Of a DNA stretch of 11,934 nt, positions 1-7,482 are shown piece after piece. Position 1 is the first letter of the stretch; every line of letters begins with the position of its first letter. The DNA comes from an uncultured Gammaproteobacteria bacterium (lineage in GTDB: Bacteria; Pseudomonadota; Gammaproteobacteria; Steroidobacterales; Woeseiaceae). The notes under the pieces were generated by a model. It had not been told where the DNA came from. It saw nothing but the letters and a program-made list of their open reading frames with translations, and made no database searches. Made by a program: the position numbers and the translations under genes. The DNA is taken from the NCBI GenBank assembly GCA_938003715.1, contig CALKYK010000084.1, positions 1 to 11,934 on the forward strand, read 5' to 3'.

Positions 1-453
1 GATATTCCCGCCGCCGAAATTCCCGTTGTCGAAACCGAGGGCGTGCGCGTCAAGGTCATCGCCGGCCGCTATGGCGAAGGCGATGCAAAAACCGTCGGCC
101 CGATCGACGGGCTGACGACCGAGCCGATTTTCTATGACGTGCACCTGGCGCCGGACCAGCGGTTCGGGACGGCGGTGCCGCCAGCGCACGCAGCATTCGT
201 CTATCCCTACGAGGGTGAGCTCGCCGTCGGCCCTGACGGACAACGTTTGGGCGTGCAGGCGCTCGGCATCCTGCAGAACGGAGATCGTGTAGAGGTCCAA
301 TCCGGCGGCGAAGAGACTCGCTTTATCTTTCTGGCCGGGAAACCGCTGAATGAACCGGTGGCGCAGTACGGTCCGTTCGTAATGAACACGAAGGAGGAAA
401 TCGAACAGGCGATCGCCGACTACCGCAGCGGCCGCCTGGTCGCGACAGGATGA
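1..453 (+). CDS. Pirin family protein, C-terminal part (5' end outside window)
   Basis: This open frame runs in from the left edge and gives 150 residues ending in TGA at 451-453. It matches the C-terminal half of pirin, a bicupin of the RmlC-like fold. Visible landmarks are an internal VIAGRYGEG stretch, the beta-strand run FYDVHLAP, a HAAFVYPYEGELAVG cupin core, and the hallmark GPFVMNT followed by an EEIEQAIADY helix close to the C terminus. The iron-binding His/Glu set of pirins lies in the N-terminal cupin, which is outside the window, so metal binding and possible quercetinase-type activity cannot be judged. A GTG at 43 is in frame, but homologous sequence continues upstream of it, so the true start is off the edge. 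The stop overlaps the next gene by ATGA, which suggests one transcript and coupled translation. The family call is confident; the physiological role is not. Confidence 0.9.
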   Translation, partial: DIPAAEIPVVETEGVRVKVIAGRYGEGDAKTVGPIDGLTTEPIFYDVHLAPDQRFGTAVPPAHAAFVYPYEGELAVGPDGQRLGVQALGILQNGDRVEVQSGGEETRFIFLAGKPLNEPVAQYGPFVMNTKEEIEQAIADYRSGRLVATG

Positions 454-2282
454 ATCGGGTTACTGCCATCCTGGCGACACTCCTGCTCGCTGCGCTGGCG
501 CACGCGGGCGACTATCCGCGCAACCAGGCGCTGTACGTCACGATGCGCGACGGCGTACGCATTGCGATCGACGTCTGGCTTCCGGAGTCGCTCGAAGCAG
601 GCGAGAAGATTCCCACCCTGATGCATGCGACGCGCTACTGGCGAGCCATGCAGCACGCGAGCGGCCGGGTCGAAGACGACAACCGCTACGATGAAGCGAA
701 CCGCGTCAATGCGGCCGGTTACGCGCTGGTGCTGGTCGATGCGCGGGGCAGCGGCGCGTCGTTCGGCTGGCGTGCCTACGAGCGCAGCGTCGAAGAGGCA
801 ACGGACTATGGCGAGATCGCCGAGTGGATCACGCTGCAGCCCTGGTCGAATCAGCGAATAGGTTCATACGGCGTTTCCTATGCAGGCAACACCGCCGAGC
901 TGCTTGCCGTCAACCAGCACGCGGCGGTCAAAGCGGTGGCTCCGCTGTTCAATGATTTCGACAATTTCGGCCATCTCGCATTTCCGGGCGGTGCGTTCAC
1001 ACGCGGCACGCTCGAGCGGTGGGGCAATCGCGTCAACATGATGGACCGGAACGCGCTGTGCGAGCTGCGCGGCGTTGACGGCAGAGATTGCGAAGATCTG
1101 AAGAAAACCTGGCTCGGCGTCAAACCGGTCGACGCGGACACCGACGGCGCGCTTTTGCGCGAGGCAGTTCGCGAACACGAGCGCAACGTGCACCCGTATC
1201 ATGCGGCGCGCGGCTACCAGTTTCGGGACGACCCGTGGGGCGAGGGCGGCGTCCGCAACGCGGGCTACCTCGGCAGCCCGGCCGGACACCTGCCGAAGAT
1301 TGAAGCCTCGGGCGTTGCGATGTTCATACGCGCCGGCTGGCAGGACGCGGCAACCGTCAACGGCACGCTCGGTCGCTACATGACGATCGACAATCCGCAG
1401 GAGGTCTACATCGGCCCCTGGGATCACGGTGCGCGTCGCGATGCCGACCCGTTCAATCCGGACGACACGCCGGTGTCACCCGACGCGAACGAGCAGTTTG
1501 TGCAAATGATCCGATTTTTCGATCGCTACCTGAAAGAAGGCGGCGAAGAACCGATTCGTTCCAGCATTACTTACTACACGCTCGGCGCCGGCACCTGGAC
1601 GACAACCACTGCCTGGCCACCGGAAGGGTTCGCGAACGAGACGTGGTATTTCGGCGCGGATGGCGCGTTGACGACGACGCGCCCGGTGGCCGAGTCGGCT
1701 TCGGACGACTACGTGATCGAATACACGGCAACGACCGGCCGCCACAACCGGTGGTTTACGAACAACGGCGGAGGCGGCGATGTGGTGTACGGCGACCGCC
1801 GGCACGAGCATCGGAAGCTGCTGACTTACACGAGCGACCCTTTTGCCGACGACCGGGAGATCACCGGCCACCCGATCGTCACGCTGTTCGTTCGATCGAC
1901 ACACGATGACGGTCTTTTTACTGTCTATCTTGAGGACGTCGCTCCCGACGGGCGCGTCACCTACATTACCGAAGGGCAGCTGCGCGGCATCATGCGCCGC
2001 ATCAGCAACGATCCGCCCCCGTACCGCAAGCTCGGCCCGCACCGCAGTGAACTGCGCGCCGACGCGATGCCGCTGGTGCCGGGCGAAGTCGCGGAACTCA
2101 GGTTCGAGCTCTGGGCGACGTCGGTACTGATAAGGAAAGGCCACCGCCTGCGCATCGCGGTTGCCGGCGCGGACGACGACACGTTTGCGCGATACCCGCT
2201 GGACGGCGGCGTGCCGACGATCACCGTGGAGCGCAACCGGCGATATTTCACGCAGGTCGTACTGCCGTTTCGCGAACAGTAA
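450..2282 (+). CDS. Secreted CocE/NonD family alpha/beta-hydrolase (X-Pro dipeptidyl-peptidase S15-like)
   Basis: The product has 610 residues. Residues 1-19 look like a Sec signal peptide (hydrophobic LATLLLAALAHA, cleavage likely after A19), so the enzyme is probably exported. The body is a peptidase S15/CocE alpha/beta-hydrolase. Early strands read VTMRDGVRIAIDVWLP, followed by VDARGSGAS. The nucleophile is Ser143 in GVSYAG, the acid probably Asp299 in RAGWQDA, and the histidine His326 in GPWDHG. Residues from about 380 to 605 form the PepX_C-type jelly-roll lid, ending in a KGHRLRIAVAGAD strand pair. Length suits the family, which includes cocaine esterase, glutaryl-7-ACA acylase and X-Pro dipeptidyl-peptidases; the substrate cannot be read from sequence. 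The ATG at 450 overlaps the pirin stop, and no separate ribosome site is needed if translation is coupled. The second hydrolase, at 8690, has the same architecture. Confidence 0.92.
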   Translation: MNRVTAILATLLLAALAHAGDYPRNQALYVTMRDGVRIAIDVWLPESLEAGEKIPTLMHATRYWRAMQHASGRVEDDNRYDEANRVNAAGYALVLVDARGSGASFGWRAYERSVEEATDYGEIAEWITLQPWSNQRIGSYGVSYAGNTAELLAVNQHAAVKAVAPLFNDFDNFGHLAFPGGAFTRGTLERWGNRVNMMDRNALCELRGVDGRDCEDLKKTWLGVKPVDADTDGALLREAVREHERNVHPYHAARGYQFRDDPWGEGGVRNAGYLGSPAGHLPKIEASGVAMFIRAGWQDAATVNGTLGRYMTIDNPQEVYIGPWDHGARRDADPFNPDDTPVSPDANEQFVQMIRFFDRYLKEGGEEPIRSSITYYTLGAGTWTTTTAWPPEGFANETWYFGADGALTTTRPVAESASDDYVIEYTATTGRHNRWFTNNGGGGDVVYGDRRHEHRKLLTYTSDPFADDREITGHPIVTLFVRSTHDDGLFTVYLEDVAPDGRVTYITEGQLRGIMRRISNDPPPYRKLGPHRSELRADAMPLVPGEVAELRFELWATSVLIRKGHRLRIAVAGADDDTFARYPLDGGVPTITVERNRRYFTQVVLPFREQ

Positions 2283-2407
2283 TCAAGCCACGCGCCCAAA
2301 AGGCGCCACGCTTTCGCAAATTTTCGGCCGATTCCGGAACCTGTATCACGTACCGCTCGAACCCCGGCACGTAGTATCGATGCAGCATTCGGACCGGGGT
2401 CACAGAA

Positions 2408-3487
2408 TTGGTCAGTCCGAACAAACTACTCATCGTGTTTTACGCTCTCATTCTGCTGACAGACACGATCTCCGCGTTATCGGCATCAACGTGGTCGGGC
2501 CTGGCCTGGAGCTACTTGCTGTTCCTGCCCGTCGTCGTCGCGCTCCTCGGGCGCGGAGGGAAGGCCGTCTACATCTGCGCGCTCATCGTTTGCTGGATGA
2601 TGATTGGCCTGGTCGTCGTCGCCTTGCCGCTCGAGATCTACCTGGAGTACTTTTCCGAAGACTCGGATCAGTACCCGTCAAAATTGAAGCTTGTCGAAGG
2701 ATTGTTCGTTTTCATCGTCGGCATGATTGGCTTCGCAACCCATTTTTGCCTGACACGAACACACCCCGTCGCGACGAAAACGATTCTCGACATGAAAATC
2801 AATTCGCTGTTCCTGGGCACGATGCGGCGCCAGGCGATGGCGTTCGTGACCAACATGGCGCTTCTGGTCCCGTGCATCGAGGCCGACTGGACCTTTTCCA
2901 ACATTATCTACGTGTACTGGTTCGAAGCGATTTTGATCAGCCTGTTCACGGCCCGCCACGTCAGGAATAAAAAGCTATTCGACACACGTGACCCGCGCTT
3001 TGCCGACAGGCCAGTCGAAATTGTCAAGCAGGAGTTCCTCGACAAGAACATTCCCGCCTACGCTTTCTTCTACATCATGTACCTCGGGATAATCCTGTTT
3101 ACTTCCGGGCTGCCCGAGCCCGTGGACGCCGGGTTCATGCTGCTGGCGGGCGTCGCCTTTTTCGCAAGCTTCCTCTTCGGCTCCAGGGACGACATTCGGG
3201 ACCGGCACTCGGCACCGGTCAGCCTGACGCTGGTCGAGAGCCGGCTGACGTGGCGATTGATCCCGATGCACCTGGGCCTGATGCTGGCAATGATTTCACT
3301 GGGAGATACCGATCATCCCGGCCTGGCCATTCTCTTCGTGCTGCTGAAAACACTCGCCGACGTCGGTCGCGAGGTCACCGAATACAGGCACGAGAAAAAA
3401 CGGCTGATGAATCCGCCGGACGCCGCGATGACGACCCACGCCAGCGGCGCCTTCGCCGGTGACGTCGGACAGGAAATCGGCGCCTGA
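2408..3487 (+). CDS. Polytopic membrane protein, probably DUF6498 family
   Basis: The product has 359 residues and is very hydrophobic. I count about eight to ten membrane segments, roughly at 5-22, 30-47, 53-75, 97-115, 143-158, 164-182, 217-235, 240-257, 284-298 and 304-320. Two places resemble what I recall of DUF6498: a YVYWFEAILIS segment with an intramembrane glutamate (E173), and a C-terminal LLKTLADVGREV segment followed by a charged tail. The function of that family is unknown. The start is TTG at 2408. An in-frame TAG at 2372 leaves no ATG or GTG between it and this TTG, and the next ATG would remove the first membrane segments. A G-run (ccgggg) about 9 bases upstream may serve as a weak ribosome site. 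The gene stands alone after a 125-base gap and ends in a strong hairpin. Membrane location is firm; the family name is moderate. Confidence 0.8.
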   Translation: MVSPNKLLIVFYALILLTDTISALSASTWSGLAWSYLLFLPVVVALLGRGGKAVYICALIVCWMMIGLVVVALPLEIYLEYFSEDSDQYPSKLKLVEGLFVFIVGMIGFATHFCLTRTHPVATKTILDMKINSLFLGTMRRQAMAFVTNMALLVPCIEADWTFSNIIYVYWFEAILISLFTARHVRNKKLFDTRDPRFADRPVEIVKQEFLDKNIPAYAFFYIMYLGIILFTSGLPEPVDAGFMLLAGVAFFASFLFGSRDDIRDRHSAPVSLTLVESRLTWRLIPMHLGLMLAMISLGDTDHPGLAILFVLLKTLADVGREVTEYRHEKKRLMNPPDAAMTTHASGAFAGDVGQEIGA

Positions 3488-3504
3488 ACCAGGCGCCGAT
3501 TTCC
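3472..3504. terminator. Perfect 15-bp hairpin between convergent genes; probable bidirectional terminator
   Basis: The arms 3472-3486 and 3490-3504 are exact reverse complements around the three-base loop AAC. The stem has a GC-rich core (CGGCGCC) flanked by AAAT/ATTT, so either strand gives a GC stem ending in a short T run. It covers the TGA stop (3485-3487) of the upstream membrane-protein gene and ends eight bases before the stop of the convergent dehydrogenase gene. That position is the classic place for a shared terminator. The T run is only three bases, followed by CC, so efficiency is uncertain. Confidence 0.75.
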
Positions 3505-3512
3505 GGGAAACC

Positions 3513-4448
3513 TCAATAGCCGGCGTCAAAGTCGATCACGTACTTCAACGCGTCGCCGCGGACGTAGCGTCGATAGTTGTCGACGAATATCGGCACGATC
3601 AGTGACGGATGGCTGATCGCGGCAATATGTGCGGTGATCGACAACCCGGGTACGTCCCAGAGCGGGCTGGTTTCGGGCAGGGGCTCCTCGTCGAAGACGT
3701 CCAGCGCCGCGCCGGCCAGCCGGCCGTTCGACAACGCATCGGCCAGGGCTGCATCGTCGATGACGTTGCTTCGCCCGACGTTGACCAGGTAGGCATGTGC
3801 GGGGAGCTTTGACAGAGATTCCGCATCGAGCAACCGGTCCGTCGCAGGCGTCTGCGGCAGTGTCGAGACGACATGATCGAGACCGGCGAGGAAACGGTCG
3901 AGTGCATCGATGGCGAACACCTCGTCGAAGTTTGCAGCGTCGGCGCCCGTTCGCGACAGTCCCCGCACGGACATGCCGAAACAGCGCGCCGTTTTCGCGA
4001 TGTGCGCACCGATCGAGCCGGTCCCCATGATGCCGATGCGGCGGCCGGCAAGCACGCCGGAGTCCTCCCTGAACCACTCTTTTCGGCGCTGTGCCGCGTT
4101 GCGCTCGAGCACTTTCAGTTCGTGCGCGAGCAGGTAGCCGAAAACGTATTCGGACATCTGCGGGCCGAATACATCCTTGACACCTGTCAGGATATATTCG
4201 CGTCTCGATGACCTGATCAGCGGCGTGACCCCGGCCCACGTGGACTGCACCCATTCCACTGCCGGCAGTTGCTCGAGCACGGCCGCGATCAGGTCCGGAT
4301 TGCCGAACAGGATTTTCTCGCCCGCGTATTGATCCAGCGCCGCTTCGGCCGTCGCGCAGGGCGTAACCGCAATGTCGCCGGCCCCATGATTGTGCAGCTC
4401 TTCGGCGAACGCCTGCGCGGCCGCGGTGATGATCAGGCAATCGCTCAT
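3513..4448 (-). CDS. D-2-hydroxyacid dehydrogenase, NAD(P)-dependent
   Basis: The product has 311 residues from the ATG at 4448. It is a member of the D-isomer-specific 2-hydroxyacid dehydrogenase family, which interconverts 2-keto acids and D-2-hydroxy acids in the cytoplasm. The Rossmann dinucleotide motif GTGSIG lies at 142-147. The second strand ends in GLSRTG, where Arg166 in place of an acidic residue points to NADP(H) preference, by analogy with GhrA-type glyoxylate/hydroxypyruvate reductases. Catalytic residues appear as Arg226 (VNVGRSN), Glu255 (DEEPLP) and His274 (TAHIAAISHP). A TTG at 4484 would add 12 residues, but the ATG gives the usual N terminus (SDCLIITAA) and normal length; neither has a strong ribosome site. 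It converges on the membrane-protein gene and lies 109 bases after the DUF4124 gene on the same strand. The substrate is unknown. Confidence 0.92.
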   Translation of the reverse strand: MSDCLIITAAAQAFAEELHNHGAGDIAVTPCATAEAALDQYAGEKILFGNPDLIAAVLEQLPAVEWVQSTWAGVTPLIRSSRREYILTGVKDVFGPQMSEYVFGYLLAHELKVLERNAAQRRKEWFREDSGVLAGRRIGIMGTGSIGAHIAKTARCFGMSVRGLSRTGADAANFDEVFAIDALDRFLAGLDHVVSTLPQTPATDRLLDAESLSKLPAHAYLVNVGRSNVIDDAALADALSNGRLAGAALDVFDEEPLPETSPLWDVPGLSITAHIAAISHPSLIVPIFVDNYRRYVRGDALKYVIDFDAGY

Positions 4449-4557
4449 GCCGTCAGTCGTAAACAACAACCGGGGAGATTGCAAGAAGACCGTCGCAAGC
4501 TGACCCGAGCGGGGTCGCGGTGATTACCCTTATGCGTACCGGTCGTGGAATCGATGA

Positions 4558-5766
4558 TCAGATCGAATCGTTTATCGCCATTTTTTCCAGCATGACCTGA
4601 CCGATCTGCCAGGCCGCCGCCCAGTTCTTCGCGGGCGCCTCGAAAATGACGAAGTAAACCGTGCCGGTCGAGTCGTTCGCAATGGCAACCATCTGCGAAT
4701 TGAAGTCCCCTTTGATCGGATCGGTCGCACGAAACAGTCCGCCGTGCGAAACGTACGGGCCGCGTGCGTTGGAAAACGTTTCGCCAATCACTTCGAATTC
4801 GCTTGCACCGGCTTCGATAAATGCAGCGGCGTACTGAGACGGCGCCATGCCGGTTTTGCCGGGAACGTTGCGGGTGACGTTCACCGTCATGCCGGTATCG
4901 AAACCATCGGGCGAAGTATTTGGTTCGAGGCTGAGGAAGTAAGCGTCGTCCCCGCCTTCGTGCTGCGTATCGAAATGCCAGCCAGTCGGCTTCAGGAAGG
5001 CGCCTTTGATTTCCGGAACACGCTGCCAGGTGAAGCCCGCCGGCGCATCGGGTAGGCGCATGTCCCCGCCATCGGGATTGACCGCAACGATGCCCGGTCC
5101 AACGACGAAAGTCTCCGCGATTGCGAGCGCATCGGTGAAGCCCTTGTTGTCGAGGCCGTCGGAGAGAATGGTTATCGCGACAACCACATGCTTATCGACA
5201 ATTTGCCCGGCGGTAATGGTCGCGTATTCGCCTTCCGGCGCCCTGCCGCCAGGAAATTTCGGATCATTGATCGTCGTGAAGACGCCGGCCCCCGATTTCG
5301 CCTGGAAATCGTAAATCTCGAAATCGTCAAAGAATCCGCCGCCGGCCTGCAGCATCGCAATCTGCTTGACCGTCGTTTCCTGCTCCTGCCTGCCTGGAAT
5401 GCGGCCGTCGGCGTTCGGCATGAACGTCATCATCATGCTCATCTTGTTCCGCGAACCACGCTTCGAACGAATGCCGATCGTCGTCGCACGCCCATCATCG
5501 TCCCTGACGATGGTCTCCATGTAGTCGAACACCAGTACCGCGGCCTCGCCCACGCCGGGAACCGGGATGATCTTGCCTTCGTAGCCGGAAGCCCGCTTTC
5601 GCGCCGAGCTGCCGACCGAAACCCTGTTTTCGTTTGCCGCTTCCGGGCACGCGCGATCCTGGTAGCTGACGGACCCGTCAGGATTCGTGCACTTGAAGAC
5701 CTGTGCGACGGCATTCGGCGCCGCGGCGAGGCAGAGCAGCAGGACAAGGGGAATTGAACGCATCAT
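4558..5766 (-). CDS. Secreted DUF4124 domain-containing protein with a large uncharacterised C-terminal part
   Basis: The product has 402 residues. A Sec signal peptide is clear: positive MMRS, then LVLLLCLAAAPNAVA, with cleavage likely after A21. Residues about 22-50 are a DUF4124 module: VFKCTNPDGSVSYQDRACP with Cys26 and Cys40, which often form a disulfide in this periplasmic module. DUF4124 proteins are usually much shorter. Here some 350 further residues follow that I do not recognise. They are rich in beta-type strands and contain what may be two related halves, the second beginning near residue 240 (LPDAPAGFTWQRVPEIKG). Two ATG codons lie side by side at 5766 and 5763, and either could be used. 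The gene lies 111 bases downstream of the TerC gene on the same strand. A periplasmic or envelope role is inference from the signal peptide only. Confidence 0.82.
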   Translation of the reverse strand: MMRSIPLVLLLCLAAAPNAVAQVFKCTNPDGSVSYQDRACPEAANENRVSVGSSARKRASGYEGKIIPVPGVGEAAVLVFDYMETIVRDDDGRATTIGIRSKRGSRNKMSMMMTFMPNADGRIPGRQEQETTVKQIAMLQAGGGFFDDFEIYDFQAKSGAGVFTTINDPKFPGGRAPEGEYATITAGQIVDKHVVVAITILSDGLDNKGFTDALAIAETFVVGPGIVAVNPDGGDMRLPDAPAGFTWQRVPEIKGAFLKPTGWHFDTQHEGGDDAYFLSLEPNTSPDGFDTGMTVNVTRNVPGKTGMAPSQYAAAFIEAGASEFEVIGETFSNARGPYVSHGGLFRATDPIKGDFNSQMVAIANDSTGTVYFVIFEAPAKNWAAAWQIGQVMLEKMAINDSI

Positions 5767-5877
5767 ACGACCATTTGCACCGATCGCGCGGCGCTCCGCC
5801 GTGGTCGAGGTCTCAGTTGCGGTGTCGGGGCCGTCGCGTTGCGGAAAAACGTGATGTAAATCTCGCTATTCGGAAGC

Positions 5878-6651
5878 TCAGTTGGCGGGCGGAGTTTCCA
5901 TCTGTGCAGCCCGCTTCGCGCGCTCGATTCGCTTGGCACGCCTGGCCATCATGTTCAGGCCCTCGACGAGCGCAGCAAACGCCATTGCCGCGTAGATGTA
6001 TCCCTTCTGTATGTGCGCGCCGAAGCCTTCGGCAATCAGCGTCGTGCCGATCAGCAGCAGGAAGCCGAGCGCCAGCATGACAATGGTCGGATTGCGGTGA
6101 ATGAACTCCGCGAGCGGCTTCGCGGCCACCAGCATGGCAGTCACGGCTATGATAACGGCGACCACCATGATTGGGATGTGCTCGGTCATGCCGACGGCCG
6201 TGATGATGCTGTCGACCGAGAACACGAGGTCGAGCACGAGAATCTGCCCGATGACCCCCATCATGCTCGGCGTCAGCGCGCCGGCCTTGCTGTCGTCGTC
6301 CTCCTCGGGATCGACGTTGTGATGAATCTCCCGCGTCGCCTTCCAGACCAGGAATACGCCGCCGGCGATGAGGATCAGGTCGCGCCAGGAAAACGCATGG
6401 TCGAAAATCTCGAAAAGCGGCTCTGTCAGTGTCACGATGAACGCAATAGTGCCGAGCAGGATCAGGCGCAACACGAGCGCGCCGGCGATGCCGATTCGCC
6501 GTGCGCGGTCGCGCTCGTGCTCCGGCAGGCGGTTCGACAGGATCGAAATGAAAATCAGGTTGTCGATGCCCAGCACGACTTCCATCGTGGTCAGCGCAAC
6601 GAGCGCCGCCCATGCCGCCGGGCTGGTCAGGAGCGATAGAAGGTAGTCCAT
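5878..6651 (-). CDS. TerC family integral membrane protein (YgdQ/YoaE-like)
   Basis: The product has 257 residues. It is a TerC-family inner-membrane protein with about seven transmembrane segments. The family signatures are plain: EVVLGIDNLIFIS (Glu24, Asp30, Asn31) in the first helix and DLVFSVDSIITAVG (Asp141, Asp147) in the middle. These acidic residues are the presumed metal-coordinating positions. The sequence strongly recalls E. coli YgdQ, including HARR-like basic loops, LIWKA/LVWKA before an acidic loop (residues 113-122), and KGYIYAAM near the end. Family members are implicated in manganese or other metal efflux and, in tellurite operons, resistance; the substrate of this one is unknown. 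The C-terminal tail is basic (ARRAKRIERAKRAAQ) and slightly longer than in YgdQ. It is divergent from the methyltransferase gene. I see no yybP-ykoY manganese riboswitch motif upstream. Confidence 0.93.
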   Translation of the reverse strand: MDYLLSLLTSPAAWAALVALTTMEVVLGIDNLIFISILSNRLPEHERDRARRIGIAGALVLRLILLGTIAFIVTLTEPLFEIFDHAFSWRDLILIAGGVFLVWKATREIHHNVDPEEDDDSKAGALTPSMMGVIGQILVLDLVFSVDSIITAVGMTEHIPIMVVAVIIAVTAMLVAAKPLAEFIHRNPTIVMLALGFLLLIGTTLIAEGFGAHIQKGYIYAAMAFAALVEGLNMMARRAKRIERAKRAAQMETPPAN

Positions 6652-6682
6652 GATCCGGTGGTACCCTGTGTAGTCCCGATGA

Positions 6683-6731
6683 GGTGCGTTCTGTGTGACG
6701 TGGGCGGCAGTGTAGCAAGGTTCAACGCACC
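6683..6731. repeat. Distant 8-bp inverted repeat next to the intergenic hairpin
   Basis: GGTGCGTT at 6683-6690 is the exact reverse complement of AACGCACC at 6724-6731. The 33 bases between the arms contain, on the minus strand, TGCTACACT, which looks like an extended -10 element that could serve the TerC gene. The right arm shares one base with the neighbouring hairpin at 6731-6756, so both together fill most of the short divergent region. Function is unknown, and chance pairing in GC-rich DNA is possible. Confidence 0.3.
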
Positions 6732-6756
6732 GCCACCGGTTTCTGGTTCGGTGGCG
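6731..6756. repeat. 8-bp hairpin in the divergent intergenic region
   Basis: CGCCACCG at 6731-6738 and CGGTGGCG at 6749-6756 are exact reverse complements around a 10-base loop. The hairpin lies between the divergent TerC and methyltransferase genes. No T run follows on either strand, so it is not a typical intrinsic terminator. It could be an operator-like palindrome or a leader structure; nothing in the sequence decides this. Confidence 0.4.
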
Positions 6757-6815
6757 ACCGAGTGTCCGAATAGGTGCAGGATGACGTCGGGCTCCGCAGG
6801 AAACATCGCGACATC

Positions 6816-6820
6816 AGGAG
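6816..6820 (+). promoter_or_regulatory. Possible ribosome binding site for the methyltransferase gene
   Basis: AGGAG lies 13 bases before the ATG at 6834, which is longer than the usual spacing. An in-frame TAA directly precedes that ATG, so no earlier start is possible in this frame. Confidence 0.4.
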
Positions 6821-6833
6821 CGGACGACGATAA

Positions 6834-7466
6834 ATGACCGAAGTCAGCAACGAGCAAGTGATCAACGTTTACGAGATCGAATCGCCCGAGGAGGCGCAGG
6901 AGGTCTACGACGAGTGGGCCGAGACCTACGAAGCCGACCTAGCGGCGATGGATCACCGTGTCCCTGCCGTTGCGGCGGCGGTCTTTGCGCGCTTCGTGCC
7001 TCTCGATGACGGCAGCATTCTCGATGCGGGCTGCGGTACCGGCGTTCAGTCCGAGCCCCTGCACCTGGCCGGCTACGGACCGATTGTGGGCGTGGACCTT
7101 TCCGCCGGCATGTTGGAACTCGCGCGACGGAAAAACATTTACGCGGCGCTGCACCAGGTGGAACTAGGCAAGGAACTGGACTTCGACGACGACGCATTTG
7201 CAAACGTTATATCCGTCGGGGCGATCACGCCGGGTCACGCTCCGCCGCACTCCTTCGATGAACTCATTCGGGTCACACGCCCGGGCGGCAGGATCATTTT
7301 CGGCATGCGTGTCGACGACGCGCAGGACCCGGAATACCCTGACACCGTTGCCGGCTATGCCGAGGATGGCCGCTGGTCGCTGGAATTCGAAACCGCGGAG
7401 TTCGCCACGCTGCCCGTTGGCGATCCCGAGCTGCGGTCCCGCGTCTACGTGTACCGGGTCACCTGA
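6834..7466 (+). CDS. Class I SAM-dependent methyltransferase (METTL27/WBSCR27-like)
   Basis: The product has 210 residues and no signal peptide. It is a Rossmann-like class I methyltransferase that would transfer a methyl group from S-adenosylmethionine. Motif I is LDAGCGTG (residues 63-70). The acidic residue at the end of strand beta 2 is Asp88 in VGVDLSAGML. Motif post-II appears as ELIRVTRPGGRIIFG (143-157). Upstream, the stretch EVYDEWAETYEADL (23-36) is typical of the bacterial proteins annotated as Williams-Beuren syndrome methyltransferase-like. The acceptor substrate is not known for this group and cannot be read here. The start is fixed by the in-frame TAA immediately before the ATG. 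The next gene begins 16 bases after the stop, so the two are probably co-transcribed. Confidence 0.9.
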   Translation: MTEVSNEQVINVYEIESPEEAQEVYDEWAETYEADLAAMDHRVPAVAAAVFARFVPLDDGSILDAGCGTGVQSEPLHLAGYGPIVGVDLSAGMLELARRKNIYAALHQVELGKELDFDDDAFANVISVGAITPGHAPPHSFDELIRVTRPGGRIIFGMRVDDAQDPEYPDTVAGYAEDGRWSLEFETAEFATLPVGDPELRSRVYVYRVT

Positions 7467-7482
7467 CAAAACCGAATCCGAC

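Noticed and set aside
2292..2306. Five-base-pair hairpin after the first hydrolase gene.
   Set aside because: The stem is short and no T run follows, so it is not supported as a terminator.
2161..2970. 269-codon plus-strand open frame overlapping the first hydrolase and the membrane-protein gene in another frame.
   Set aside because: The translation is Arg/His-rich and of low complexity, and the overlapped genes have clear domains and membrane segments.
4502..4516. Short GACCC/GGGTC inverted repeat between the dehydrogenase and DUF4124 genes.
   Set aside because: Five base pairs without a T run is within chance for this base composition.
5813..6718. 301-codon minus-strand open frame over the TerC gene in another frame.
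   Set aside because: The TerC frame carries GIDN and SVDS signatures; the alternative is Arg/His-rich without motifs.
7198..7482. Upstream extension of the DUF2452-like frame into the methyltransferase gene.
   Set aside because: That part overlaps conserved methyltransferase motifs, and its own translation is Ser/Arg-rich; the ATG at 7483 fits better.
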